Assembly: GCF_900167135.1 (NCBI RefSeq)
Contig: NZ_FUWZ01000002.1
Span: 1,266,651-1,330,650, forward strand
DNA: 64,000 nucleotides
Direction of reading: 5' to 3'
Source: Chitinophaga eiseniae
GTDB taxonomy: Bacteria > Bacteroidota > Bacteroidia > Chitinophagales > Chitinophagaceae
Both the position numbers and the translations under genes were made by a program. Position 1 is the stretch's first letter. Each line of letters starts with the position of its first letter. Positions 39,101 to 46,645 of the stretch are shown here, in pieces. The notes under the pieces were generated by a model. The model saw only the letters and a list, made by a program, of their open reading frames with translations. It ran no database searches and was not told the DNA's origin.

Positions 39101-40018
39101 CATGTTGAAATAGTTCAGGACGTTGTTCAGGCGTGGCCAGTCAAAGCCCTGCAGTTTGTTGAGCGCAGGGGAGAAACAGCTGGTCATCAGTTTGTTGGGA
39201 CCGATGGCTGCTCTCACTGCTTCCAGCAGTATCGCGAAGTTGGTATAGTCCGCGGTGCTGTAATGTTCAATGTTCATACCCGCATCGTTGGGGTATTCCC
39301 AGTCGAAGTCGATTCCATCAAAGCCCATGGCGATCAGCTGCTGGCAGCCTGCCACGAATTTGGCTCTTTTGGTGGCATCTGCCGCTACTTCGGGATAGTG
39401 CTTACACATGCTCCAGCCGCCGATGGAAGCCAGTACTTTTACCCCTTTCTGGTGGGCCAGGTCCAGTACGCCGGGAGCGCCGCCCTGTTTGGGCACAGAC
39501 AGCGGGAAGGCGCCTGTTTTGCCGGTGTTCACGTTGGTCCATCCGCTACCGCCGTTGCGGTATCCGAGGGAGTAGGCGTAGCTGTTGTCCGGGATGTAAT
39601 ACAGCACTTCCAGTTCTCCGTACAGGAGGTACATGTCCCAGCTGCTGTAGATGTCTTCATTGACCATAGGGGCGGGAGCCTGTACGGCGCCAGCCTGGTA
39701 AATGTTTTTGTTGCGGTAGTCACCGCTGTGCAGCGATCCGTCATTCGCTACGCCAAAGAACGAAAAGTTCAGGATGGTGTACTGCGAGTAATCCACGTTC
39801 AGGTGGTTGTAACCACCTAAGGGAACAGTGCCTGCCACATTTTTCCAGGCGTCCCATTGGGTGATGTAACCGATCACCTGCTTGCTGTGTTGCTGCGTGG
39901 TGGCCGGAACAGTGGGGCTTACCTGGGCAAAGCTCCCGGGCGACAGCGACAGTAACAGCCAACAGACGAATGCGAGACAGCGGAGCGCTGCGCTACCATT
40001 GGTAGATTTTGGTGTCAT
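36146..40018 (-). CDS. Two-domain GH18 chitinase with T9SS sorting domain
   Basis: This 1290-aa secreted enzyme has a signal peptide and two complete GH18 catalytic domains. The first (about 45-505) has the catalytic acid E241 in GFDGIDFDWE; the second (about 616-950) has E731 in FDGFDLDIE. Three Ig-like modules of about 95 residues follow: one between the catalytic domains (516-610) and two in tandem after the second. Then come a CBM5/12 chitin-binding module (about 1140-1193, AWSPTTAYNGGAQVSYNG) and a type A T9SS C-terminal domain (YPNP then WRSKVVKL). The layout recalls Flavobacterium johnsoniae ChiA, an endo/exo combination exported by T9SS. It is transcribed alone. Confidence 0.95.
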   Translation of the reverse strand: MTPKSTNGSAALRCLAFVCWLLLSLSPGSFAQVSPTVPATTQQHSKQVIGYITQWDAWKNVAGTVPLGGYNHLNVDYSQYTILNFSFFGVANDGSLHSGDYRNKNIYQAGAVQAPAPMVNEDIYSSWDMYLLYGELEVLYYIPDNSYAYSLGYRNGGSGWTNVNTGKTGAFPLSVPKQGGAPGVLDLAHQKGVKVLASIGGWSMCKHYPEVAADATKRAKFVAGCQQLIAMGFDGIDFDWEYPNDAGMNIEHYSTADYTNFAILLEAVRAAIGPNKLMTSCFSPALNKLQGFDWPRLNNVLNYFNMMTYDYNGGWSNKAGHNSPLYEYPGQEYAGFSLDATTKGLRALGVNMSKVNLGAPFYGRGVITNGTADLHTPTVKRAETVQPDGPIQTCADYTNWTKDVWDGTPNYSYIVNTTGSGSGWTDHWDDVAKVPYKTKGNFFLSYDNERSVAAKAQYIKDNSLAGVIIWQVYADMVNMTSSTVPKGKLIYCPNTRSPLVNKINEVFATGGSGTNVPPVVSITAPANNATFTAPANITLQAAASDTDGTVIRVDFYNGATLLGRDSTAPYSYAWNGVPAGNYAVKAIATDNKGASTTSSVVNLVVNTSGPGTPDSGKVIVGYWQNWGSPSDASPYIPLRNVNPKYNVIEVAFAVSGSDLATISFVPENVTPAEFLADVQYLQSQGKKVLLSLGGETGSLNLSTAAKKQAFVTSMKALLDQYNFDGFDLDIEGGTNLQLDNGDKDFTNPTTPKVQNLIAGVKEVIAYRKGQGKNCWLTMAPETYYVQTAYGSTYSPLVGAYLPIIYALRNELTFIQTQYYNTGSVMGLDNGVYNQGTPDFIVALTEMLLKGFPVAGTTQTFPALRQDQVAFGIPATSRAAGGGYIAPANVKKALDYVMKGQSFGGTYQLRNAAGYPGLRGIMTWSVNWDKSNGDEFANNYYEYFFGSSPVNKPPVVSITSPANNANFTAPASVNIQAAASDSDGVVTRVAFYQGSTLLGVDSVAPYAWAWSNVAAGNYSLTAKATDNKGATTTSAVVNISVTTGGNKPPVVNITSPANNATFTAPATVNIQAAASDSDGVIKRVVFYQGSTQLGVDSVAPYTWTWSNVAAGTYSLTARATDNGGATTTSSAVSITVSGGNSCNGIPAWSPTTAYNGGAQVSYNGKVYSAKWWTLGEQPDISLGDGKPWKYVRDCTGAAMAASQPEQLIAYPNPVVGPDLQIQVDAPAGDKLLVEVIDLKGSAPVLQQIHTANAKGTMPLRVDMSKVPNGTWIIRVTSQQSRKIWRSKVVKL
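36600..37170. repeat. Tandem DNA repeat encoding Ig-like modules of the chitinase
   Basis: Two adjacent units of about 290 bp (roughly 36607-36890 and 36895-37180) are highly similar in DNA, and a third, more diverged unit lies at about 38205-38490. They encode modules beginning PPVVSITSPANNA. The closeness of the tandem pair implies recent duplication or gene conversion within the gene. Confidence 0.75.
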
Positions 40019-40410
40019 AGTGATTGTTTGTTAAGATAATGGTTAATAAAAACTAGTGCTCAACTAAAAGGGAATTACATGTGCGTTCGGGTTATATGCT
40101 AGGCTATCGTATGTAAGGTTTTCAGATCTCCTGATAAGGGTTTCACGTAAAATACAGCACGATGGGGGAGTCGGTGCAATCTCGAAAAAGTACTACGTGA
40201 AAAAAAAGTTTTTTCGCGGGCCACTGCTGTATATTTACTGTCAGAAGGCTTATATACCGTACATTGTCAGGATTCCTTTTACTTATTTTCCGGAGGAAAT
40301 AACAGCACGCAAATCCTTTGCGTATTGATGAATTATCTTGCTGTCAGCATCATGTGATCGTTGTTTCCGGTGTGCCGCTTCTTCTTTCCCTCACCCACAA
40401 CAAAAACCAA
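40019..40410. other. Upstream region of the chitinase and a divergent hypothetical gene
   Basis: No supported gene. It contains an inverted repeat with arms TTTCACGTA (40141-40149) and TACGTGAAA (40194-40202) separated by 44 bases, then an A/T-rich AAAAAAAAGTTTTTT tract. This is a candidate binding region for control of the chitinase. Confidence 0.4.
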
Positions 40411-40767
40411 ATGACTTCAGATCCAAATTTGCTCAGAGATGTTTACGCTGTTTTCAACATTTTTTGCGGAAGGTTCCGGCAAATGGTATGTACTGCCTGT
40501 AACTGGAGTGAACCTACGTTTTATCGCAAAATGAGATGTCATCACCCTGCGGCCGGCAAAAGAGGCCGGAAGTCATTCCTCAGCCAGGCAGAAGAGGAGG
40601 CCATCCTGAAGGAGGCGCACATGGCCTCCGAGCATCTCACCCGGTTATTACAGCAACACTTTTCCACGCCGGAAAAATTTCCGCTGTGGCTGGAAGAGCC
40701 GGAGGAAAGGGAAGATGTTTATTTTCTGAGCGAGGTGACGATCCCGCTCGAAGAAATACCTTTTTAA
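40411..40767 (+). CDS. Hypothetical protein, 118 aa
   Basis: From the ATG at 40411 (MTSDPNLLRDVYAVFNIF) the protein is 118 aa and soluble. It has a basic middle with RKMRCHHPAAGKRGRKSFLSQAEEEAI, which may be a short helix-turn-helix-like or nucleic-acid-binding region, and an acidic C-terminus (LEEPEEREDVYF). I do not recognise the family. The TTG-started longer frame from 40318 is less likely. It precedes an AraC-family gene by 92 bases. Confidence 0.6.
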   Translation: MTSDPNLLRDVYAVFNIFCGRFRQMVCTACNWSEPTFYRKMRCHHPAAGKRGRKSFLSQAEEEAILKEAHMASEHLTRLLQQHFSTPEKFPLWLEEPEEREDVYFLSEVTIPLEEIPF

Positions 40768-40859
40768 TCAGCTGCCTTTTTAATGATTCACCAACCAAAG
40801 TCTGCCGCAAAGGAAACGCCAATTGTTTACCTTTGCAGTAACAGGCTACCGATAACCAT

Positions 40860-41696
40860 ATGGAAGCTATCGTACAAAATATGTATCAGTCTCCTGTTGG
40901 CCATGTGCACAATTTTCTGTGTCAGTGCCAGCAGTGTAAGTTGTCTGCCTGGGAACATCAGGAAACCTTCTCCATTGCCTTTATCCGGCAGGGTAATTTT
41001 ACTTTCAAAGTGTTCCGGAATGACCTCGACGCCTTCAACGGTTTGTTCCTGGTATGCAAACCCGGATACGAACACCGGGTGGGGCATGTGCATGAAATGC
41101 CGGACCAATGCACCATATTTTCTTTTCCCGCCGTACACGCGGAGCAACTGGAAGAACAAGGCAGGGAGCTGTCCTGGTTTCTGAAAAACCCGGACCTGCA
41201 CGCCGTACTGGTAAAGGCCACCCCGGAAATGGAATACCTGCACCACCGTATCTTTCATTTACTGCAAAAACCACATTTTCCCCGCCTGTGGGTGGAGCAA
41301 ATGATGCTTGAACTGTTCTCACTGGTACTCTCCCGCGGGCAAAATAAAAACATCTCTCCGCTGACAGAAAAACATAAGCGCCATCATCTTCCCCTGATAG
41401 CTGCTGTAAAAACATTTATCAGTGATCATTTTTCAGACGACCTCTCTCTTCCGCAACTAGCCACGGTAGGTCATCTCAGCCCATTTCATTTTAACAGGCT
41501 GTTCAAACAGATGACAGGCATCACCCCCTATAACTACCTGCTGCAGGTAAGATTGAAAGAAGCGCATCTTCAGCTGCGGCATAGCAACCAGCCGGTAACA
41601 CATATTGCCTTTGATACGGGCTTCAACAGCCTCGAGCATTTCTCCGCTGCCTATAAAAAACAATTCGGACTATCCCCTTCCCATTCACGGCGATAA
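40860..41696 (+). CDS. AraC-family transcriptional regulator
   Basis: This 278-aa protein has an N-terminal cupin-like ligand domain and a C-terminal pair of helix-turn-helix motifs: LSLPQLATVGHLSPFHFNRLFKQ, then the conserved PVTHIAFDTGFNSLEHFSAAYKKQFG. It is probably the regulator of the DinB-like and DUF1330-like genes that follow within 500 bases on the same strand. The inducer is unknown. Confidence 0.92.
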   Translation: MEAIVQNMYQSPVGHVHNFLCQCQQCKLSAWEHQETFSIAFIRQGNFTFKVFRNDLDAFNGLFLVCKPGYEHRVGHVHEMPDQCTIFSFPAVHAEQLEEQGRELSWFLKNPDLHAVLVKATPEMEYLHHRIFHLLQKPHFPRLWVEQMMLELFSLVLSRGQNKNISPLTEKHKRHHLPLIAAVKTFISDHFSDDLSLPQLATVGHLSPFHFNRLFKQMTGITPYNYLLQVRLKEAHLQLRHSNQPVTHIAFDTGFNSLEHFSAAYKKQFGLSPSHSRR

Positions 41697-41764
41697 AAAA
41701 CAGCAATTTTCCTTAAATCTCCCCCCACCCGGTGAGATAGTTTTGTGTCATCAAACAACTTATT

Positions 41765-42178
41765 ATGTTTATGAAAACACAATTATTAAGCACACTGGAA
41801 AATGCCCGTCAGTATACACTGAGCGTGGCCGCCGCCATGCCGGCAGCCGACTATGCCTTTAAACCGGACACCGCCGTCTGGAGCTTTAATGACCTGCTGC
41901 ATCATATAGGCTACGGCATTCTTTGGTGGAATGAAAACTACATCCGGCAGCAGCCGGCCGACTGGAACCCGCCCGCAGCTACCAAAACAGCCGCCGCCAC
42001 ACAGGCGTATCTGACCAAAAGCTTTGACATCTTACAAAAGAGCATAGAGAAAGCGGACACGGATGAAAAAGTCATTCACGGCGTGTACGCCACGCTGGAC
42101 CATATTGCGCACCATCGTGGCCAGGCTACTACTTATCTGCGCTGTAAAGGCATCACACCTCCGGAATACACCTTTTAA
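41765..42178 (+). CDS. DinB-family protein
   Basis: This 137-aa protein has the four-helix bundle of the DinB/YfiT superfamily. The three metal-binding histidines of the fold can be proposed as those in LLHHIGYG, and DHIAHHRGQATTYLR in the last helix. Members are metal-dependent thiol transferases or of unknown role. ATG at 41765 or 41771 can start it. It lies between the AraC gene and a DUF1330-like gene. Confidence 0.85.
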   Translation: MFMKTQLLSTLENARQYTLSVAAAMPAADYAFKPDTAVWSFNDLLHHIGYGILWWNENYIRQQPADWNPPAATKTAAATQAYLTKSFDILQKSIEKADTDEKVIHGVYATLDHIAHHRGQATTYLRCKGITPPEYTF

Positions 42179-42183
42179 ATTTT

Positions 42184-42486
42184 ATGCCCATGGCAGCAGC
42201 CTATTACATTAACAGTTACGACATTGTAGACATGGAGCTTTTCAGCCAATACCCACCGGCGGTAATGGCGTTGCTGGAAAAATACGGCGCTTCGGTAGTG
42301 GCCTCGGACCTGGCCGGTGTGGCCGTGGAAGGCAGTCCCCGCATGATGAACGCCATCATCCGGTTCCCTTCGCCCGAAGCAGCGCTTCAATGCTACCAGG
42401 ACCCGGAATATCAGCCACTGAAAGCCATTCGTTTAAAAGCCGTTCGCAACTGCACCATGGTACTGGTGCAAGCCTTCACTTCTTAA
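42184..42486 (+). CDS. DUF1330-family protein
   Basis: This 100-aa protein has the ferredoxin-like dimeric alpha/beta barrel pattern of DUF1330: AAAYYINSYDIVDMELF, then a KYGASVV strand, ending with RFPSPEAALQCYQDPEYQPL. Family function is unknown. It starts 5 bases after the DinB-like gene, so the two are co-transcribed. An 8-bp GC-rich hairpin follows the stop. Confidence 0.82.
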   Translation: MPMAAAYYINSYDIVDMELFSQYPPAVMALLEKYGASVVASDLAGVAVEGSPRMMNAIIRFPSPEAALQCYQDPEYQPLKAIRLKAVRNCTMVLVQAFTS

Positions 42487-42492
42487 TACAAG

Positions 42493-42520
42493 CGGGGCGC
42501 CCTTAGAAAAGAGCGCCCCG
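42493..42520. terminator. Hairpin between convergent genes
   Basis: CGGGGCGC (42493-42500) pairs with GCGCCCCG (42513-42520) around a 12-nt loop, between the converging DUF1330-like and GH20-like genes. There is no T-run on either side, so efficiency is uncertain. Confidence 0.5.
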
Positions 42521-42545
42521 TATTCAGAGAATTCCACGGTTATGG

Positions 42546-43682
42546 TTAACGTTTAGCGGCTTCCCGGATACTTTTAAACAACGCCTTAAAAGTGTCCGCA
42601 TTATCTTTTGTGCCGGGCCGGAATTCACCCTTGCCATAATAAGCATTGATAAACTCTGCGGTATTAACCCACATCGTTTCAAAAACGCCCTTCATCCGCT
42701 CTGCCACAGGCAGCGCGAAATCCGCGCGGGTACCGTCTTTGCGGCCGGCCAGTATCTGATCCAGCTGTGCAAGCGCTACGTCTGTTTTGGCGCAGGCGCT
42801 GGCCAGCACATTAAACCCTTTCAGCGCAAAGTACGCCGGGGTAGGAGGCGCGCTTTCATATTTCCAGTCCGTGATCACAATATCTTTCGGGATATGATCG
42901 ATAGCACGGTGTGTGTCGTTCATACTTGCCTGCCAGGCCAGCAGATTCGTGGTTTTACCATCTATCAGCCGGTCGCTCCACATCCACATTTCGCAACCTT
43001 TTTGCTTTAAGTGTGCGTGCAGCAAGCGAATGTATTCCGCTAATATTTCAGATTTGTCGCGGCCGCCACAACGGGGGCATTTATCATAACCGATGATCCA
43101 GGCTTCGTCCAGTCCCACATGCAGGGCGTCGGCGCCGCATACGTCAATCAGTTCGTCCATAACGGGGAACAGGATTTTCGGCAGATCGGGATGTGCGGGA
43201 CAAAGGCATTTGCTGTAGAAATCAAACATGCCACCGTTTTTCCAGGGCACCGGTGGATTGTAATCCGGCGACTCGTCAAACTGCGGATAGTGTTTCAGCA
43301 AAGGGCCGATCTCCGTTTGCTCGCTCTGATGGGCGAGCAGGTTCATCATGGGAATGAAGCGGATTTTTGCATCGCGGCAGGCCTGTACAATCTGTAACAA
43401 GCCTTCTTTACTGATAGCGTTGGGTTCTGCCAGTTCGGGATGTGATTCGTACTGGTACCAGAATTCGATCCGCAGGGCCAGCGTATTCACTCCTTCTTTC
43501 GGCAGCGCTTTCCTGATAAAATCACACAGTAACGGTATGTCCTGTTTATTCGGCACACTCAGCATCAGGCCTCTTATTGGCAGCTCGTTCCATTTAAAAG
43601 AGCGATAGTCCTGCGCATGGAGTTGCATGGCGATCGCCATGCCTCCGCATAATAACATCCATTTTAAAAGTCTTTGTCTCAT
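42546..43682 (-). CDS. Secreted GH20-like beta-N-acetylhexosaminidase-related protein
   Basis: From the ATG at 43682 the protein is 378 aa with a signal peptide ending HAQ. It has a TIM-barrel like family 20 hexosaminidases, and the adjacent Asp-Glu pair needed for substrate-assisted catalysis appears as D192-E193 in HVGLDEAWI. It lacks the usual extra N-terminal GH20b domain and has a Cys-rich CPRCGG loop right after the catalytic pair, so activity is not certain. A longer upstream frame is an artefact. Its start codon overlaps the stop of the NHL gene (TAATG), coupling it to the locus 2 operon. Confidence 0.75.
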   Translation of the reverse strand: MRQRLLKWMLLCGGMAIAMQLHAQDYRSFKWNELPIRGLMLSVPNKQDIPLLCDFIRKALPKEGVNTLALRIEFWYQYESHPELAEPNAISKEGLLQIVQACRDAKIRFIPMMNLLAHQSEQTEIGPLLKHYPQFDESPDYNPPVPWKNGGMFDFYSKCLCPAHPDLPKILFPVMDELIDVCGADALHVGLDEAWIIGYDKCPRCGGRDKSEILAEYIRLLHAHLKQKGCEMWMWSDRLIDGKTTNLLAWQASMNDTHRAIDHIPKDIVITDWKYESAPPTPAYFALKGFNVLASACAKTDVALAQLDQILAGRKDGTRADFALPVAERMKGVFETMWVNTAEFINAYYGKGEFRPGTKDNADTFKALFKSIREAAKR

Positions 43683-44959
43683 TATTCTGCGATTACTTTT
43701 CTGACGCGGTTGTTTCTTCTGTCTACTACGTATACGGTGCCGTCTTTTCCTACTGTTACGCCGGTAGGGGCGTAAAACAAGGCTGCTGCGCCGGTGCCGT
43801 CTGCAAAGCCGGCGGTGCTGCCACCGGTGTAAGTGCTCACCTGCCAGGTACCGGCGGCAACGAAGCGGATACACTGGTTGGTATTAACGGAAGACCCGTC
43901 CCAGGTGCCGTTGCCGGCTATAAAGAGGTTGTCATGCGCATCGGTGGCTATCATCCAGGGATATTCGAAGGTAGCGGCGCTGGCAGCGCCGTTTACCAGG
44001 CCGGTCACACCGGACTGACCGATGGTCACGCCTTTTTCCCAGGTACCGTATTTATATTCCTGGATAACGGAGTTGCCGTTTACCACCACGAAGAGGTTGC
44101 CCTTACTGTCCACTGCCACGTCGGAAGGATAGGAGAGCCCTGTAATGATCTGATCGGCGCTGCCATCGGGTTTCACCTTGAAAACGCTGCCATTGCTGCG
44201 GGCGTCGGTGTAGTAGATGGTGCCGTCTCTTTTATCGATGCCGATCCCCCAGGCTTCAAACCACCCTACGAGGGAAGTGGTGCCGTCGGGCGTTATTTTA
44301 CGCAGCGTCCAGGCGGCGGGGTCGGAGGTGAAAATATTACCGTCTTTATCCACTACTACGTCCATCGGGAGGAAAAAAGAAGCCGCGGAGCCTTTGCCTT
44401 CTGCGTATTCGTTCCTGCCGCTGCCGGCGAGAGTGGTAACAGTGCCGTCGGGCGCTATTTTACGGATACGGCGGTTTTCCGCTTCCGCTACATAGAGGTT
44501 ACCATCAGCGTCGATATCGAGGCCGCAACGGTTGCCGAAGTTAAAAGCGGCCGCAGTGCCTTTACCGTCGGCATATCCTGCAGAGCCGTTGCCCGCAAGA
44601 GTGCTTACCACGTAGGATGTCTGGTAGTTAAAATCCTCTTTGCTGGTGCCGGCTTTTCCGTCAATAGTAACCACTAGCTTACCCGTACCCGCTTTGCGGG
44701 GGATAACCACCAGGATACGGTCTTCCACCACACCTTCCACGAATGCCTTCACGCCATTAACGGTAACGGACACACGACTGGTGTCCAGGCTGAAGTTGCT
44801 GCCATAGATGAGCACTTCCGTGCCGGCTCCGCCGGAAGCGGGTGTAAATTTATCAATGACGATCGGCGACGAAGCATCATGTTCAAATGCTTTGTCTTTT
44901 TTACAGCTGTTGAATACCAGTACGCCCAGCAGCAACAGATAATATCGGATGTGTTTCAT
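43682..44959 (-). CDS. IPT/TIG and NHL-repeat lipoprotein
   Basis: This 425-aa surface lipoprotein has a lipobox ending at C19 (LVFNSC). An IPT/TIG domain (about 35-115, FTPASGGAGTEVLIYGSNF) is followed by five or so NHL repeats (for example NRCGLDIDADGNLYVAEAEN and GVTVGKDGTVYVVDRRNNRV) forming a propeller. Such proteins are frequent in SusCD loci as glycan-binding accessory proteins. It is between susD and the GH20-like gene on the same transcript. Confidence 0.88.
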   Translation of the reverse strand: MKHIRYYLLLLGVLVFNSCKKDKAFEHDASSPIVIDKFTPASGGAGTEVLIYGSNFSLDTSRVSVTVNGVKAFVEGVVEDRILVVIPRKAGTGKLVVTIDGKAGTSKEDFNYQTSYVVSTLAGNGSAGYADGKGTAAAFNFGNRCGLDIDADGNLYVAEAENRRIRKIAPDGTVTTLAGSGRNEYAEGKGSAASFFLPMDVVVDKDGNIFTSDPAAWTLRKITPDGTTSLVGWFEAWGIGIDKRDGTIYYTDARSNGSVFKVKPDGSADQIITGLSYPSDVAVDSKGNLFVVVNGNSVIQEYKYGTWEKGVTIGQSGVTGLVNGAASAATFEYPWMIATDAHDNLFIAGNGTWDGSSVNTNQCIRFVAAGTWQVSTYTGGSTAGFADGTGAAALFYAPTGVTVGKDGTVYVVDRRNNRVRKVIAE

Positions 44960-44989
44960 GTTGTCTTAGTTTTTGGGATGAAGCCTTTA

Positions 44990-46636
44990 TCACCAGCCTG
45001 GGTTCTGAACAAACTCCGGATTACGGCCGCTCACTTTGTCCATTTCCGCTTGGGGAACGGGCAACCAGTAGGCGCGTTTAGGATCGAAGACCCGCTTTTC
45101 CACCACGGGGTAGCTGTAGGTCACGTTACCGCTGCCGGTGACCGTCACACCGTGTATTTCACGGTTGTCTGTCACTTCCGCTATTTTCCAGCGGCGTACG
45201 TCCCAGAAGCGATGGGCTTCCAGCGCCAGCTCTATCCTTCTTTCATGCCGGATACGTGCACGCAGGGATTCTTTCGTTCCGCTGTTGACTGCCGGGATGC
45301 CGGCACGCCCTCTGACAGCATTGAGGGCGTTGTATACGTCCGCCCCCGGCCCCGACACTTCATTCTGTGCTTCCGCATAGTTGAGGTACAGTTCCGCAGT
45401 GCGGATGAGCACCCATTTGCGGTCGGTGGCGCCGGTATTGGAGAAGAGATTCACTCCTTCCAGCAGATATTTGCGGGGCCAGTAGCCGGTAGCATTCTGG
45501 CCCGGACGGGGCACATCTTCACCGTTCGGGTTCAGCGGGCGGCCTTTCCACATACATCCCGGATACAGGATAGTAGCATAAAAGCGCTTATCGCGGCCAT
45601 CGTAGGGGCGTTGCGGGTTGTAGCCGGAAGCAGGGTCGGTGATCGGCAGCCCCGTACTTTCCATCTCGTAGTCATCTACCAGCTCCTGTATGGGGTTTAC
45701 GTTACCGTAGCCGTTGGCCCCGCGGGGGTTCATTTCCCGATCTATGCCGCCGTCGCCATAGGCGGAGGGCGCAGGTCTGCTCCAGATCACTTCTTTGTTG
45801 AAATACTGCGTAAAAATCTCGCCGTAGTTATCATTCAGCGCATAGCCATTGTTAAGCGCAGAGTCCAGCGCTGCTTTACAGGCGTTGGCCGCCTGCGTCC
45901 AGCGGTTCTGATCATTCGTTGGGTTGTACAATGGGCTGGCGAAGTACAGCAGGGCGCGGCCTTTCAGCGACAGTGCTATCACCCGGGAGGCCCTTCCCCA
46001 GTTGTTGGGGCGCTCCGCATAGGTAGGCGGCAGCAGGGTCATGGCTTCATCCAGGTCTTTAACAACCGCTCCCAGCACATCGGAGATACTGTTACGTTTA
46101 AAGTAGATGCCCTCCGGGTTATCGAATGGGTTTTCTACCTGTGCCAGCAGCGGCACGTCTCCCCAGCGGATGACCAGCTGGAAATAATAAAAAGCCCGCA
46201 GTACCAGTATTTCTCCTTTCAAACGGGAGCGGCGGTCGGGATAAGTAGGATCATTAGGAACCTTATCGTAATTCTTCAGGAAAATGTTACAAGCGCGTAT
46301 TTTTCCGTAGTACTCGGTCCACTGCCCGGCGAGCGGGAAGTTGGACGGGCTCATGGAGCCAGTATTAAAACTTCCCGCGTCGGCGCTGGAATTGTCGATG
46401 GCCTGGTTGGTTTCATCCGTGGCGCTGCTCAGCGGCCATCCCCAGGGCTGAAACATATCGGGCAAGCTTTGGTAGGTGGTATTTACAAAGCGTTCCGCAT
46501 TCTCAATATTTTTAAACACCTCTTCCTCCGTGATCAGGTCACTGGGTTTCCTGTCGAGGTAATTTTTCTTGCAGGCGCAGAAACATAGTATCAGCGCTGA
46601 CAGTATACCTGTTCTAATTTTCACTGTTAGTTTCAT
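44990..46636 (-). CDS. SusD/RagB-family glycan-binding lipoprotein, locus 2
   Basis: This 548-aa lipoprotein has a Cys-ending signal (LCFCAC, C22) then KKNYLDRKPSDLITEEEVF. The SusD helices are clear (LVLRAFYYFQLVIRWGDVPLL; ELYLNYAEAQNEVSG), as is the C-terminus GRNPEFVQNPGW. It pairs with the SusC-like receptor encoded 9 bases upstream, and binds the locus 2 glycan at the cell surface. Confidence 0.95.
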   Translation of the reverse strand: MKLTVKIRTGILSALILCFCACKKNYLDRKPSDLITEEEVFKNIENAERFVNTTYQSLPDMFQPWGWPLSSATDETNQAIDNSSADAGSFNTGSMSPSNFPLAGQWTEYYGKIRACNIFLKNYDKVPNDPTYPDRRSRLKGEILVLRAFYYFQLVIRWGDVPLLAQVENPFDNPEGIYFKRNSISDVLGAVVKDLDEAMTLLPPTYAERPNNWGRASRVIALSLKGRALLYFASPLYNPTNDQNRWTQAANACKAALDSALNNGYALNDNYGEIFTQYFNKEVIWSRPAPSAYGDGGIDREMNPRGANGYGNVNPIQELVDDYEMESTGLPITDPASGYNPQRPYDGRDKRFYATILYPGCMWKGRPLNPNGEDVPRPGQNATGYWPRKYLLEGVNLFSNTGATDRKWVLIRTAELYLNYAEAQNEVSGPGADVYNALNAVRGRAGIPAVNSGTKESLRARIRHERRIELALEAHRFWDVRRWKIAEVTDNREIHGVTVTGSGNVTYSYPVVEKRVFDPKRAYWLPVPQAEMDKVSGRNPEFVQNPGW

Positions 46637-46645
46637 GATCGTGGT

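Noticed and set aside
38738..39820. 360-codon plus-strand frame opposite the chitinase
   Set aside because: Antisense shadow of the first GH18 domain; Val/Gly/His-rich with no motif.
43683..43874. N-terminal extension of the GH20-like protein
   Set aside because: The 64 extra residues are Arg/His-rich antisense-like sequence inside the NHL gene. The ATG at 43682 gives a proper signal peptide and a TAATG overlap with the preceding stop.
44879..46588. 569-codon plus-strand frame opposite susD of locus 2
   Set aside because: It is antisense to a clear SusD protein and has no recognisable domain or start context.
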